Below the pieces are notes generated by a model. It was not told the origin of the DNA. It saw only the letters and a program-made list of their open reading frames with translations, and made no database searches. Positions 43,240-52,231 of a DNA stretch of 64,000 nucleotides are shown here, in pieces (position 1 is the stretch's first letter; each line of letters starts with the position of its first letter). The translations under genes and the position numbers were made by a program. The stretch comes from a bacterium (GTDB lineage Bacteria > Armatimonadota > Fimbriimonadia > Fimbriimonadales > Fimbriimonadaceae), in NCBI GenBank assembly GCA_027485645.1, contig JAIXQR010000007.1:248001-312000 (forward strand), written 5' to 3'.

Positions 43240-44538
43240 TCAGAACTGGAAGAAGCGGACGTGGTTGATTTTGTCGGTGAGTTCTTTCCGAAAATCGGGA
43301 TGGGCGATGCCGATGAGGAGCTCGGCTCTTTGTCTGAGCGACTTGCCGTGGAGATTGACGGCGCCGAATTCGGTGACGATGTAGTGGACGTGGCCGCGGG
43401 TGGTGACTACGCCCGCGCCTTCGCTTAGGCTGGCGACGATTCGTGAGATGGTGCCGCCGGCGGCGGTGGAGGATAGGGCGATGATGGGTTTGCCGTTGCG
43501 GGAAAGGGCGGCGCCGCGGATGAAGTCCATTTGCCCGCCGATGCCGGAGTAGATGGAGTAGCCGAGGGAATCGGCGCAGACTTGGCCGGAAAGGTCGATT
43601 TGGAGCGCGGAGTTGATGGCGACGACGCTATCGTTTTTCCGGATCAGGCTCGTGTCGTTCGTGCGATCGCAAGGGTGGAATTCGACGAGCGGATTGTCGT
43701 TGACGAAATCGAAGACTTTCTGGGTTCCGGTGACAAAGCTGGTGGTGATTCGGCCGGGGTGAATGGTCTTGCGGGCGTTGGTGATGGCGCCAGCGTTGTA
43801 GAGATCGACCAAGCCATCGGAGAACATCTCGGTATGGACGCCGAGGTCTTGCCGGTTGTGGAGGCGGGAGAGAACGGCGTCGGGGATTCCGCCAATGCCC
43901 ATTTGCAAGGTGGCACCATCGGTCACCAACTCGGCGACGATATCTCCAATTTGTGCCTCAACCGCCGACGGCTGCTTCACGGAGTGGGCGCCGAGGGGGC
44001 GATTGGTGTGGATGAACTTTGCCACTTTGCTGATGTGGACGGCAGAGGCCCCGAAGGTTCGCGGCATCTGCTCATTGATTTCGGCGATGACGATCCGCGC
44101 GGTATCGACGGCGGCGCGGGCGGCGTCGACGCTGGTGCCGAGCGAACAGTAGCCATGGCGGTCCGGCGGGGAAAGCTGCACGAGGGCAACGTCTAGGTCG
44201 ATGTTCCGCGAATAGAACTGGTTCGGAATATCGGAGAGGAAGATCGGAACGTGGTCAGCAAAGCCCTGATTGATCGGCTTCCGCAAATGCGCGCCGGTGA
44301 AGAGGGAAACGGGCCGGATGTGCCGAACATCGGGCGAGCCGAGCTCTTCGACCCCGTTGATATGGAGGTGATACGTTGTGACTTCCTCGGCACCGGAGTA
44401 GCGCGTGAGGGCCTGGACCAAGGGGATGGGCGTTGCGCTTGCCCCGTGGATGAAAACTTTGGCTCCGCTTTGGATGAGGCTGAGGGCGTCGTCGCTTTGG
44501 CAGGCTTGGCTCTGCCAGTCGTGAAAGATTTGGTTCAT
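43240..44538 (-). CDS. Acetyl-CoA hydrolase/transferase family CoA-transferase
   Basis: 432 residues of the 4-hydroxybutyrate/acetate CoA-transferase type. SGAKVFIHGASATPIPLV opens the CoA-binding half; LQMGIGGIPDAV, LGVHTEMFSDGLVDL and VTEFGAVNLHGKSLRQRAELLIGIAHPDFR are signatures. The catalytic Glu should lie in the VTxFGxxxL/ HTEMF region: HTEMF near residue 236. It moves CoA between short acyl groups; substrate unknown. It is followed upstream (53 bp) by ppa in the same direction. Confidence 0.9.
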   Translation of the reverse strand: MNQIFHDWQSQACQSDDALSLIQSGAKVFIHGASATPIPLVQALTRYSGAEEVTTYHLHINGVEELGSPDVRHIRPVSLFTGAHLRKPINQGFADHVPIFLSDIPNQFYSRNIDLDVALVQLSPPDRHGYCSLGTSVDAARAAVDTARIVIAEINEQMPRTFGASAVHISKVAKFIHTNRPLGAHSVKQPSAVEAQIGDIVAELVTDGATLQMGIGGIPDAVLSRLHNRQDLGVHTEMFSDGLVDLYNAGAITNARKTIHPGRITTSFVTGTQKVFDFVNDNPLVEFHPCDRTNDTSLIRKNDSVVAINSALQIDLSGQVCADSLGYSIYSGIGGQMDFIRGAALSRNGKPIIALSSTAAGGTISRIVASLSEGAGVVTTRGHVHYIVTEFGAVNLHGKSLRQRAELLIGIAHPDFRKELTDKINHVRFFQF

Positions 44539-44591
44539 AGAAGATGGGCCATCTCAGTTCAACGTGGGCGCTTGAACCTTTCTCAGCTCGA

Positions 44592-45107
44592 CTAGAGCAT
44601 TCGGTCCGTTCGGTACTTCTCGATCAGCCCAAGGGCGTCTTCTCGTTCTCGCCAGCCGTGGATTTCTACGGCTTTCTCTTCGAGCTGCTTATAGACCTCG
44701 AAAAAGTGCTGCAGTTCTTTCAGCGTGTGGTCGTTGAGTTGGGTTAGGGATCGGCGGTAACCGTAGCGGGGGTCTTTTACGGCGACGGTGAGGATTTTCT
44801 CATCGGGGCCCTTGTCATCGGTCATGTAGAGCACGCCGATGGCGGCGACTTCGATGACGCAGCCCGGGAAGGTGGGGTGCGAGAGGAGGACGAGGGCGTC
44901 GAGGGGGTCGCCGTCTAGGTAGTGAGTTTGCGGAATGTAGCCGTAATCGAACGGATAGAACAGCGGGGAATAGAGCACGCGGTCTAGGTGCATGAGGCCG
45001 GTTTCGGGATCGACTTCGTACTTGTTGGTGCTACCACGAGGGATTTCGACAACCACGTTGAAGATTTCCGGGGCGTGCAGGCCGATCTTTGCGTTTAACA
45101 GCGACAT
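44592..45107 (-). CDS. ppa: Inorganic pyrophosphatase, family I
   Basis: 171 residues. EIPRGSTNKYEVDPETG, then DYGYIPQTHYLDGDPLDALVLL with the Asp metal ligands of the DxDxxD motif near residues 65-72, and DEKILTVAVKDPRY are family I signatures. It hydrolyses PPi to drive biosynthesis. Start is ATG 45107 with GGAGG 6 nt upstream; the longer frame to 45272 runs into miaB. Confidence 0.96.
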   Translation of the reverse strand: MSLLNAKIGLHAPEIFNVVVEIPRGSTNKYEVDPETGLMHLDRVLYSPLFYPFDYGYIPQTHYLDGDPLDALVLLSHPTFPGCVIEVAAIGVLYMTDDKGPDEKILTVAVKDPRYGYRRSLTQLNDHTLKELQHFFEVYKQLEEKAVEIHGWREREDALGLIEKYRTDRML

Positions 45108-45133
45108 TCTGCCTCCAACTGTACCGGGTCTAT

Positions 45134-46531
45134 TTAGACGAGCGTGCCGCTGAAGCCCCAAAGGTGAGATTCGGTGACTTTCACTTTCGCGATTCGGCCG
45201 ATGCGGTCTTCGGAACCTTGAACTTGGACAAGTTTGAACTCGCGGGAATAGCCCTGAATGGTGCCGGGCCACTTCGGCGAAGCGGAGTCGAACAAGACTT
45301 CGAGCTCCTTGCCGACATACGCGACGTTGATATCGCGGGTGATGTCGTTTTGGACTTCGATAAGGTGAGCGAGGCGGCGGAGTTTTTCTTCGCGCGGAAT
45401 TTGGTCTTCGCGGTCTCCGGCGGGGGTTCCGGGGCGGGTGGAGTAGGCGAAGGTGAAGGCGGCATCGAAGCGGATGTCGCGGACGGCCTGGCAGGTGCTC
45501 TCGAACTGCGCCTCGGTTTCGCCGGGGAAGCCGACAATGATGTCGGTGGAGAAGGTGACGCCGGGCACGGTTTCTCGAATTCGGGTGGCGATTTCTTTAA
45601 AGCTTTCGACGGTGTAGACCCGCCGCATTTCGCGCAGAACCTCGTCGTCGCCGCTCTGGAGGGGAAGGTGGACGTTCTCCATGACGGCCGGGCAATCGCG
45701 GATGGTCTCCACGAGCTCCTGGCTAAAGTCGCGGGGGTAAGGGGAGGTGTAGCGGATGCGCTCGATGCCGGGAATTTCGGAGATCTGCCAGAGCAATTGC
45801 GCGAACGGGACATTGCCTTCCAGCAGGTTTTTGCCGTAACTGTTGACGGTTTGGCCGAGGAGGGTGATTTCTTGCGTTCCTTGGTCGGCGAGTTTGCGGA
45901 CTTCTTCGAGGATTTCGGCGGTCGGTCGGCTGCGCTCGCGGCCGCGGGTTTTTGGGACGATGCAGTAGGTGCAGAACTTGTCGCAGCCGTATTGGATCGG
46001 GACGAAGGCTTTCAGCTTTCCGGTTCGGCCGAGGTGCCGGCGAGGGATGTCGGTGACGACTTTGCCTTTTCTTTCGGGAAGTTCGGTTCGCTTCCGGAAG
46101 CGGCGGGTTTGGAGCGATTCGGTAACGAGGCCGGGAAGCAGGGCAAGGTCGCCGGTGCCGAGGACGAAATCGACGTGGGGGTTTCGGTGCCGGATTTCGT
46201 TGGCGCGGGTTTGGGCCATGCAGCCGCACACGCCAAGGACCATATCGGGGTTGTAGCTTTTGAGCGAGCGGAGTTCGCCCATGAGGCTGAACGCTTTGTC
46301 TTCCGGCTTTTTACGAACGCTACAGGTGTTCAGCAGGACAATTTGGGCTTCCCACACGCTGTTGACCGGGGTGAATCCGAGGTCTTGAAGATACAGCGCC
46401 ATTTGCTCGCTGTCTTCTTCGTTCATTTGGCACCCCCAGGTTTGGATGTAGTAGGTGCCGGGTTTGGGCTCGGGCCGTCCCTTGGGCGCGAGGAGTTCGC
46501 GTGGGGAAAGCGTGGTCATTGGAACGTTCAC
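45134..46531 (-). CDS. miaB: tRNA-2-methylthio-N6-dimethylallyladenosine synthase MiaB
   Basis: 465-residue radical-SAM methylthiotransferase that modifies A37 of tRNAs reading UNN codons. N-terminal UPF0004 domain: YIQTWGCQMNEEDSEQ, NTCSVR and GCMAQ supply the auxiliary [4Fe-4S] Cys. Radical-SAM loop CDKFCTYCIVP near residue 175, TRGRERSRP just after, and a C-terminal TRAM domain. The GTG start at 46531 is supported by GGAGG 5 nt before it; the usual ATG is 4 codons downstream. Divergent from the VKOR gene. Confidence 0.96.
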   Translation of the reverse strand: MNVPMTTLSPRELLAPKGRPEPKPGTYYIQTWGCQMNEEDSEQMALYLQDLGFTPVNSVWEAQIVLLNTCSVRKKPEDKAFSLMGELRSLKSYNPDMVLGVCGCMAQTRANEIRHRNPHVDFVLGTGDLALLPGLVTESLQTRRFRKRTELPERKGKVVTDIPRRHLGRTGKLKAFVPIQYGCDKFCTYCIVPKTRGRERSRPTAEILEEVRKLADQGTQEITLLGQTVNSYGKNLLEGNVPFAQLLWQISEIPGIERIRYTSPYPRDFSQELVETIRDCPAVMENVHLPLQSGDDEVLREMRRVYTVESFKEIATRIRETVPGVTFSTDIIVGFPGETEAQFESTCQAVRDIRFDAAFTFAYSTRPGTPAGDREDQIPREEKLRRLAHLIEVQNDITRDINVAYVGKELEVLFDSASPKWPGTIQGYSREFKLVQVQGSEDRIGRIAKVKVTESHLWGFSGTLV

Positions 46532-46579
46532 GATACCTCCAAGGTTGAACCATCGCGGAGGCGTTATCTTGCACGAACG

Positions 46580-46585
46580 TATAAT
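46580..46585 (+). promoter_or_regulatory. Leaderless -10 box TATAAT before the VKOR-DsbA gene
   Basis: A consensus TATAAT, six bases (taacca), then GTG 46592. There is no room for a Shine-Dalgarno, and no -35 at 17 bp. The transcript should begin with the GTG. Confidence 0.6.
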
Positions 46586-46591
46586 TAACCA

Positions 46592-47728
46592 GTGACGGCG
46601 ATCAACCTGAACCGAATTTCCATTGTCCTTGGATTTGTCGGTTTTTACATTTCAGCTTTGCTCAGCCTTGAGAAGCTGTTGAAACTCGAGCTACCGTGTG
46701 GGGCGAGCGGCGGCTGTTCGCAAGTTTCGAATCACCAAAGTGCCTACTGGCTGTTCTTCCCGGTTGCGTTTGTAGGTGCGCTGGGCTGGTTTGCCATTTT
46801 GGCGTTGGCGATTAGTCGCGGAACGGGCGACCTGCGACCACAGAAAGGACTAGTTCAATTTGGGCTTGTGCTGACCACGTTTGGCGCGCTTGCCAGCATC
46901 TATCTGCAATTCATAAGTTTCACCGTCATTAAGGCGTTCTGCCCTTATTGCTTCACCCAAGCGGTGGCGATGGTGATTTCGATGGTCGTCCACTTTTTGC
47001 TGTTCCAAAAGGTTTCTAACCCAACGGGCGACGATTCGGCATTCATCGGAAAGCCAAGCGTGCCGCTGTTGGCGGGACTGGTTGTGGCGAGTGCCGTCGG
47101 CCTTACGCTGCAAATCAAGATGTCCGAGAAGGTTCTGGGAGACGTTTCGACGGTTCCAGATGCATCTCTGGCTCAGGTTGAGTTGGTGCCGAAGGATGTT
47201 TACATCTATGGCCAGCTGGACGCGCCGATCACGATTGTTGAGTTTGCGGACATTTGCTGCCCGTCTTGCCAGCTGACTTCGCCGAAGATTGAGGAGTTTG
47301 TGAACAAGTACCCGGGCAAGGTTCGATGGGTCTATCGACACTTCTTGATTCCTTCGCACAAGATGGCGCCTCTGGCGGCCGCAGCGGCGGAATATGCCGG
47401 AACGAAGGGCAAGTATTACGAATTCATCGAAACGACGATGAAGGGCTTGAACGGGACCGTTCCCGAAGAGCCAGCCCCGTTCTTCGGCGCGGCTCGTTTG
47501 GTGGGTTTGGATCCCGAAGACATGAAGAAGGTGCTGTCTGATCCACAGAATCCGGTCTTCCAGCGAATTGCGGATGATGCAGGAGCGGCGGCGAAGCTTG
47601 GAGTCGACTCCACGCCGACGTTCATCGTGACCGCGCCAGGAATCAGCACCAAGACGGCTCGCGCCAACAAGATCTTTGAACTTTTGGCCCAGCCAGAGTA
47701 CAAGGCGATCTTGACCGGGAAGAAGTAG
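46592..47728 (+). CDS. VKOR-DsbA fusion (vitamin K epoxide reductase plus thioredoxin-like domain)
   Basis: 378 residues. A four-helix VKOR membrane domain (residues 1-170) has loop Cys near 36 and 42 and the redox CPYC near residue 118. A fifth helix (about 150-172) leads to a periplasmic DsbA/thioredoxin-like domain with CCPSC active site near residue 228 and the cis-Pro STPTFIV near residue 341. Together they form a disulfide-forming relay that uses quinone. It is made with mnmA (9 nt gap). Confidence 0.9.
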   Translation: MTAINLNRISIVLGFVGFYISALLSLEKLLKLELPCGASGGCSQVSNHQSAYWLFFPVAFVGALGWFAILALAISRGTGDLRPQKGLVQFGLVLTTFGALASIYLQFISFTVIKAFCPYCFTQAVAMVISMVVHFLLFQKVSNPTGDDSAFIGKPSVPLLAGLVVASAVGLTLQIKMSEKVLGDVSTVPDASLAQVELVPKDVYIYGQLDAPITIVEFADICCPSCQLTSPKIEEFVNKYPGKVRWVYRHFLIPSHKMAPLAAAAAEYAGTKGKYYEFIETTMKGLNGTVPEEPAPFFGAARLVGLDPEDMKKVLSDPQNPVFQRIADDAGAAAKLGVDSTPTFIVTAPGISTKTARANKIFELLAQPEYKAILTGKK

Positions 47729-47740
47729 GAGTACACGATA
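47727..47740 (+). promoter_or_regulatory. Shine-Dalgarno and ATA start of mnmA
   Basis: AGGAG (47727-47731), spacer tacacg, then ATA (47738-47740). The motif includes the last two bases of the VKOR stop codon TAG, so the two genes are tightly coupled. Confidence 0.6.
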
Positions 47741-48868
47741 GCGAAGAAACCAACGGTCTTGGTAGCCATGTCCGGCGGAGTGGACAGCTCGGTAGCCGCG
47801 GCGCTTTTGAAGCGTCGCGGCTACGACGTCATTGGGTTGACGATGCAGATTTGGCAAGAAAGCCAGACGGATCCTCGCCACGCTGGATGCTGCTCGCTTG
47901 GGGCGGTTGAAGATGCGCGCCGGGTTGCCCGCGTGCTTGATTTTCCGCACTACGTCATGAACTTCCGCGAGGAGTTTCGGCAGAACGTGATCGAGAATTT
48001 TATCGACGAATATGCGGCGGGTCGAACCCCGAACCCTTGCGTACAGTGCAACAAGCACGTGAAGTTTGAAGTGCTGATGCAGAAGATGAAGGAGCTTGGT
48101 TGCGACAAGCTCGTAACGGGGCATTACGCGCGGATTCGACGCGATGCGGCAACGGACCGATTCCGGTTGCTTAGGTCGCGGGCTCAGGATAAGGACCAGA
48201 GTTACGTTTTATACATGCTGGATCAGGACCAGCTTCGGAACACGTGGTTCCCGATGGGCGAAATGCCGAGCAAGGCCTACGTTCGAACGCTTGCGCATGA
48301 GCTTGGGCTGCATTTGGCGGACAAGCCGGATAGTCAGGAAATTTGCTTTGTGAGCGAGGCGGGCGGGTACGCGGAGTTCTTGCGAAAACAGCGGCCAGAG
48401 ATTTTTAGGGCCGGCGAAGTGGTGACCACCGAAGGTGAGACCTTGGGCGAGCACGAGGGGACGGCTGGATTTACGATTGGTCAGCGGCGTGGCGTTCGGA
48501 TCGCGAGCCGCTCAGGCCGACCGCTTTACGTTTTGGATCTTCAGCCAAAGACTGGCCGGGTTGTGGTCGGCGAAGAAGGCGAGCTTTTGCGCTCGGAAGT
48601 TGAGCTTGAGGACATGTACTGGGGCTCGGTGATGGATTCGGAAACGCCCGTTTCCGTGGAAGCCAAGATTCGCTACAACATGGCGCCGCAGCCGGCGACT
48701 TTGATTGGCGGCGACAAGCCAAAGCTGGTGTTTAAGGAGCCGGTTCGGGCCGTGACGCCGGGGCAGATCGCGGTGGCGTACCGGGGCAAGTCGGTTGCGG
48801 CCGGGGGAACGATCAAGGGTGGCATGCGTCTAACTCAAACCGCACCCGAACTCGTAGCGGCCGAATAG
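47738..48868 (+). CDS. mnmA: tRNA-specific 2-thiouridylase MnmA
   Basis: 376 residues from ATA 47738. MnmA thiolates U34 of tRNA-Lys, Glu and Gln. Seen: PP-loop AMSGGVDSSVAAALLKRRG, TPNPCVQCNKHVKFE with the first catalytic Cys, KDQSYVLYML, and CFVSEAGGYAEFL with the second Cys. An AGGAG Shine-Dalgarno (47727-47731) with a 6-nt spacer points to ATA GCG AAG AAA CCA, which gives the usual family N-terminus (M)AKKPTVLVAMSGG. No ATG, GTG or TTG fits: TTG 47759 and ATG 47768 would cut into the PP-loop strand and have no Shine-Dalgarno. So ATA is the probable start. Confidence 0.9.
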   Translation: MAKKPTVLVAMSGGVDSSVAAALLKRRGYDVIGLTMQIWQESQTDPRHAGCCSLGAVEDARRVARVLDFPHYVMNFREEFRQNVIENFIDEYAAGRTPNPCVQCNKHVKFEVLMQKMKELGCDKLVTGHYARIRRDAATDRFRLLRSRAQDKDQSYVLYMLDQDQLRNTWFPMGEMPSKAYVRTLAHELGLHLADKPDSQEICFVSEAGGYAEFLRKQRPEIFRAGEVVTTEGETLGEHEGTAGFTIGQRRGVRIASRSGRPLYVLDLQPKTGRVVVGEEGELLRSEVELEDMYWGSVMDSETPVSVEAKIRYNMAPQPATLIGGDKPKLVFKEPVRAVTPGQIAVAYRGKSVAAGGTIKGGMRLTQTAPELVAAE

Positions 48869-48956
48869 GACCTAGGCTCGCCTGGTCCGGTTTGGAAATT
48901 GCGACTTTTTGGGGTGTAATGAATTGATCCGTGCGATCCGGAAAAGGACAAATCAA

Positions 48957-49187
48957 ATGAGTCAAGAGCAAAACAACCAGAACAATATGCTTTACCTACT
49001 CGCAGGCGTTGGCCTGGGAGCCATCATCGGCGCGGCTGCCGGCATTCTTTTTGCTCCAAAGGCAGGAGATGAACTCCGAAGCGAACTGAACGAAAAGATT
49101 AAGGAAATCAAGGCAAAGACCGAAGAATGGGTCGCCGAGAACCGCAAGAAAATCGAAGCAGACGCTCCCGAAGAGCTCGGCGTTTAA
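48957..49187 (+). CDS. YtxH domain protein
   Basis: 76 residues. Residues 12-33 are a membrane helix (LYLLAGVGLGAIIGAAAGILFAP) followed by KAGDELRSELNEKIKEIKAKTEEW, a charged helix typical of YtxH (general stress) proteins. It sits 7 bp before the AI-2E transporter gene, and may be co-transcribed. ATG 48957 with GGA about 10 nt upstream. Confidence 0.85.
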   Translation: MSQEQNNQNNMLYLLAGVGLGAIIGAAAGILFAPKAGDELRSELNEKIKEIKAKTEEWVAENRKKIEADAPEELGV

Positions 49188-49193
49188 TCTAAC

Positions 49194-50405
49194 GTGAAGC
49201 CCGGCTGGCGAGTTGCGATTTGGAGTGCGGTGGTCATCGCCGCACTTGTCTTTTTGTGGCTCGTCCGGGGCGTTTTATTCCCATTCGTTCTCTCGGTGGC
49301 CATCGCCGCCCTGCTTGAGCCGCTCATCCGAAAGCTATCGGCTCGTGGGGTACCTAAGCGCGTTGCCGTCATCGGCACGATTGCGACCTTCTTCATCATC
49401 GTTGGCGTTGTGGTGGCGCTTGCCGCGCCGACGGTGGTACGCCAGATTGCAGGCGTTTCGATCAAAGCCCAGGACCTTACGCGAACGATCATCGAGGATG
49501 GCGAACGTGACAACTACTTTGTTCGCTGGCAGCCGGTTACCATCACCGAGCGTGAAGATACACCTTCCGGCCAGCTCGATAAGATTCTCCAGCGGTATGG
49601 CACAACCCTTGAACAAGCGGGTCTGCCTTCGACCCGTCGCGGACTCATTGACCGGTATTTCAACTCGAACCGTCAGAAGATTGCGGACTTTGTTCAGGGC
49701 GCATTTGATTCCTTCTTTGGGCTGCTGACCGGGCTGCTTTCGCAGTTCTTCGTGGTCTTCCTGATTCCGGTCATCGTGATGATGATCCTGTTTGAGATGG
49801 ACAACCTCCGGCAGAAATCGCCGAAGTGGATTCCACCTTCGATCCGGAATCAAACCTTGTCCATTGCGCGCGATGTTTCAGACGTCTTCTTCGGCTACCT
49901 TCGCGGGATGAGCTTGCTGATCGTGTATTTCACGATTGTGCAAACGATCGTTCTGACCGTGCTTGGATTGCCTTATTCGATCCTGCTCGGGATCGTTTTT
50001 GGAGCGTTCTATCTCATCCCGATCATCGGAAACTTCATCACGGCGTTTTGCATTTTTGTCTTGATGGGCTTCACCGGAGTTGCGGGGAACGCGATGTTTA
50101 GCGTCGGGAATCCATGGCTGTATGGCGTGCTGGTCGCGATCATTTACATGCTGATCGGTGCGTCGTTTGATACGTTTGTTGTTCCGAACGTTGTCGGAGA
50201 ATCGGTGGGATTAAGCCCGGTTTTGTCGATCTTCGTGGTGATGGCGGGGCAGGCGTTGTTCGGGTTGCCAGGAATGGTTTTGGCCTTTCCGATCTCGGGG
50301 GCAGTGAAGGTGATTCTTGATCGAATCTTGAACGTGGCGACCGCGCCGAACGAGGGGATGGGTATGCCCGTTGTTCCGCTTCGGCACCGCCGGAGCGTTG
50401 TATGA
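49194..50405 (+). CDS. AI-2E family transporter (PerM-like)
   Basis: 403 residues with about eight membrane helices: two at the N-terminus, two after a charged insert (about residues 80-170), the rest clustered. ISMLIVYFTIVQTIV and GSFYLIPIIGNFI type segments and the late NVVGESVGLSPVLSIFVVMAGQALFGLPG are family blocks. Members export small solutes or Na+; AI-2 export is proven only for a few. GTG start 49194. Last 4 bp overlap the next gene. Confidence 0.85.
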   Translation: MKPGWRVAIWSAVVIAALVFLWLVRGVLFPFVLSVAIAALLEPLIRKLSARGVPKRVAVIGTIATFFIIVGVVVALAAPTVVRQIAGVSIKAQDLTRTIIEDGERDNYFVRWQPVTITEREDTPSGQLDKILQRYGTTLEQAGLPSTRRGLIDRYFNSNRQKIADFVQGAFDSFFGLLTGLLSQFFVVFLIPVIVMMILFEMDNLRQKSPKWIPPSIRNQTLSIARDVSDVFFGYLRGMSLLIVYFTIVQTIVLTVLGLPYSILLGIVFGAFYLIPIIGNFITAFCIFVLMGFTGVAGNAMFSVGNPWLYGVLVAIIYMLIGASFDTFVVPNVVGESVGLSPVLSIFVVMAGQALFGLPGMVLAFPISGAVKVILDRILNVATAPNEGMGMPVVPLRHRRSVV

Positions 50406-51166
50406 GACCGCTGATGATCTTGGCGTACGGCATCGTCGCGGGGGCGATGCAACGGTTCGATGTCTCGGTGGAGTTTGATGGCTACGTGCCGATTTTGGGC
50501 GGTCGCGAATCGAAGGCAAAGGTTGAGTTTCTCGTTCGCGTTGAAGGGCAAGAGGCACCGAAGGGCAAGCTGCAGGCGCTGAGCACGATCGAGAAGTTTC
50601 GGATGAGCCTTGACGGGGCGGAGTTACCGTTCACGGAAAAGAACATTCAAGGTTTCTTCCCTCCGACAACCGTTCTGGCCACGCGAAGCGGCAAGGTGGA
50701 GTCGACCGACGCTCCGAAAACCAAGTTGCCGGTGCGCTTGCCAGGGCTGGATTCGCAGAAGTTTCCGGACATCACGTATCTACCGCTTGAGTTTCCGGCT
50801 ACGGAAGTGAAGCTGAACGTTCCGTTTACGTTTGAGAAGGCGTTCAACGGCAGTCAGGCGAAGTACACGGTAACGCCAACGAAGATATTGGAAGAGCGGG
50901 TTGAGATGACTTTGACCATCGCGCAGACGGTGGTTGGCTTTGAGGACCAGACCGGGAACGCTTTGGAAGCGGAAGCGCCGGGTTCCCGACGAGTGGAATC
51001 TACGATCTCGGGAGACGGTACGGCGACCTTTGATCGCAAGACTCGGTCGGTTACGCTCGCTAAGATTCGCGCCGTGTCGGTGGACAAGGTGTTTCCGAGC
51101 GGAAAAGAGCCCTACGAGCGGCGTTTGGTGACCATCCTTTCGATCAAACAGCAGAAACCGGAATAG
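50402..51166 (+). CDS. Hypothetical exported protein
   Basis: 254 residues with a weak N-terminal hydrophobic part (LMILAYGIVAGAMQ) that may be a signal. The rest looks beta-rich (FDVSVEFDGYVPILGG, KVEFLVRVEGQEAP, VEMTLTIAQTVVGF). No known domain recognised. Overlaps the upstream transporter by 4 bp (ATGA) and has the M28 peptidase 9 bp downstream, so it may be periplasmic and act with one of them. Confidence 0.6.
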   Translation: MRPLMILAYGIVAGAMQRFDVSVEFDGYVPILGGRESKAKVEFLVRVEGQEAPKGKLQALSTIEKFRMSLDGAELPFTEKNIQGFFPPTTVLATRSGKVESTDAPKTKLPVRLPGLDSQKFPDITYLPLEFPATEVKLNVPFTFEKAFNGSQAKYTVTPTKILEERVEMTLTIAQTVVGFEDQTGNALEAEAPGSRRVESTISGDGTATFDRKTRSVTLAKIRAVSVDKVFPSGKEPYERRLVTILSIKQQKPE

Positions 51167-51169
51167 AAT
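51164..51169 (+). promoter_or_regulatory. Candidate leaderless -10 box (TAGAAT) before the M28 peptidase gene
   Basis: TAGAAT overlaps the TAG stop of the preceding gene and is 6 nt (gcctgc) before ATG 51176. No Shine-Dalgarno is present in that space. Confidence 0.4.
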
Positions 51170-51175
51170 GCCTGC

Positions 51176-52210
51176 ATGCTGTTTCGGCACACTTTTCTCC
51201 CCGCCCTTCTTCTTGGTCTAACGGCGACCGTTGGGCTCGCTCAAACCGTCCCTGTTGATAATCGCGACTACAAGCGAGCGATCGATGCGGTAGCGGCTCA
51301 AAGCTTGAAGGGGCACGTGGCGTTCTTGGCTAGCGATGCGCTGGCTGGACGAGGAACGCCGTCGGCTGGCCTCGATGCCGCCGCCGAATACATTGCCGCC
51401 GCCTATCGCCGAGCGGGACTGAGCGAATTGCCAACCGGCTCTTACTTCCAAGAATTCACCTACAAGGACAAGAAGGTCAAGAACGTCATCGGCATTTTGC
51501 CGGGGACGGATCCCAAGCTGAAGGACACCTACGTTCTTGTGACGGCCCACTATGATCACCTGGGGGTCAAAGAGACCGGGGAAGGAGACCTCATTTTTAA
51601 TGGTGCGAACGATAACGCCAGCGGCACTTCTGGGCTAATTGAGCTTGCCAGCGTTTTTGGTATGACGAAGTTGAAGCCGAAGCGAACGATTGTGTTCATG
51701 GCCTTCTGGGGAGAGGAGCGCGGGCTCCTAGGCAGCCGCGAGTACGCAAAGACGCCGGCTTTCCCGCTCGCGAAGACCGTTGCTGACATCAATCTGGAGC
51801 AGATTGGTCGGACCGACGACAGCGAAGGACCACGCGTGAACGCGGTTTCGGTGACGGGAGCCGATTTTTCGACCCTTGGCGATTGGATGAAGTCGGTCGG
51901 TAAGGCGTCAGGAGTAGAGGTGCAGAAGCACCCACAGTTCAGCGATGCCTACTTCGTGGCGAGCGACAATGCGGCTTTGGCGATGGCCGGAATTCCGGCG
52001 CACACCATTTGCACGGCATTCTCCTTTGCGGATTATCACAAGGTCGGAGACCACTGGGACAAGCTCGACTACGCGAACATGGAGAAGATCGTGAAGTTTG
52101 TCGGATGGACGGTCTTGACGGTGGCAGACGCGCCGATTGCTCCAGAGTGGGACGCAAAAAATCCAAAAACCCAGCGGTTTCGAGATAAGCGCGGCACCAC
52201 GGGCGGATAA
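51176..52210 (+). CDS. M28-family metallopeptidase, exported
   Basis: 344 residues. Signal peptide of about 22 (FLPALLLGLTATVGLAQT). Zinc ligands: TAHYDHLGV (His, and near it Asp) near residue 125, NGANDNASGTSGLIELA (Asp) near 143, and WGEERGLLGSREY (Glu pair: base and ligand) near 180; a later Asp and a final His in AHTICTAFSFADYHKVGDHWD. These fit co-catalytic zinc aminopeptidases or PSMA-like carboxypeptidases. Acts in the periplasm. Confidence 0.9.
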   Translation: MLFRHTFLPALLLGLTATVGLAQTVPVDNRDYKRAIDAVAAQSLKGHVAFLASDALAGRGTPSAGLDAAAEYIAAAYRRAGLSELPTGSYFQEFTYKDKKVKNVIGILPGTDPKLKDTYVLVTAHYDHLGVKETGEGDLIFNGANDNASGTSGLIELASVFGMTKLKPKRTIVFMAFWGEERGLLGSREYAKTPAFPLAKTVADINLEQIGRTDDSEGPRVNAVSVTGADFSTLGDWMKSVGKASGVEVQKHPQFSDAYFVASDNAALAMAGIPAHTICTAFSFADYHKVGDHWDKLDYANMEKIVKFVGWTVLTVADAPIAPEWDAKNPKTQRFRDKRGTTGG

Positions 52211-52231
52211 TTCGCCACAATCGTGGGGTTA

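Noticed and set aside
43033-43428. Plus-strand frame of 131 codons after the small membrane gene
   Set aside because: Its first third is the C-rich hairpin repeat and the rest is antisense to the CoA-transferase; not a gene.
45089-46588. 499-codon plus-strand frame across miaB
   Set aside because: Runs antisense over conserved ppa and miaB codons, with Phe/Gly/Ala-rich text and no Shine-Dalgarno; shadow.
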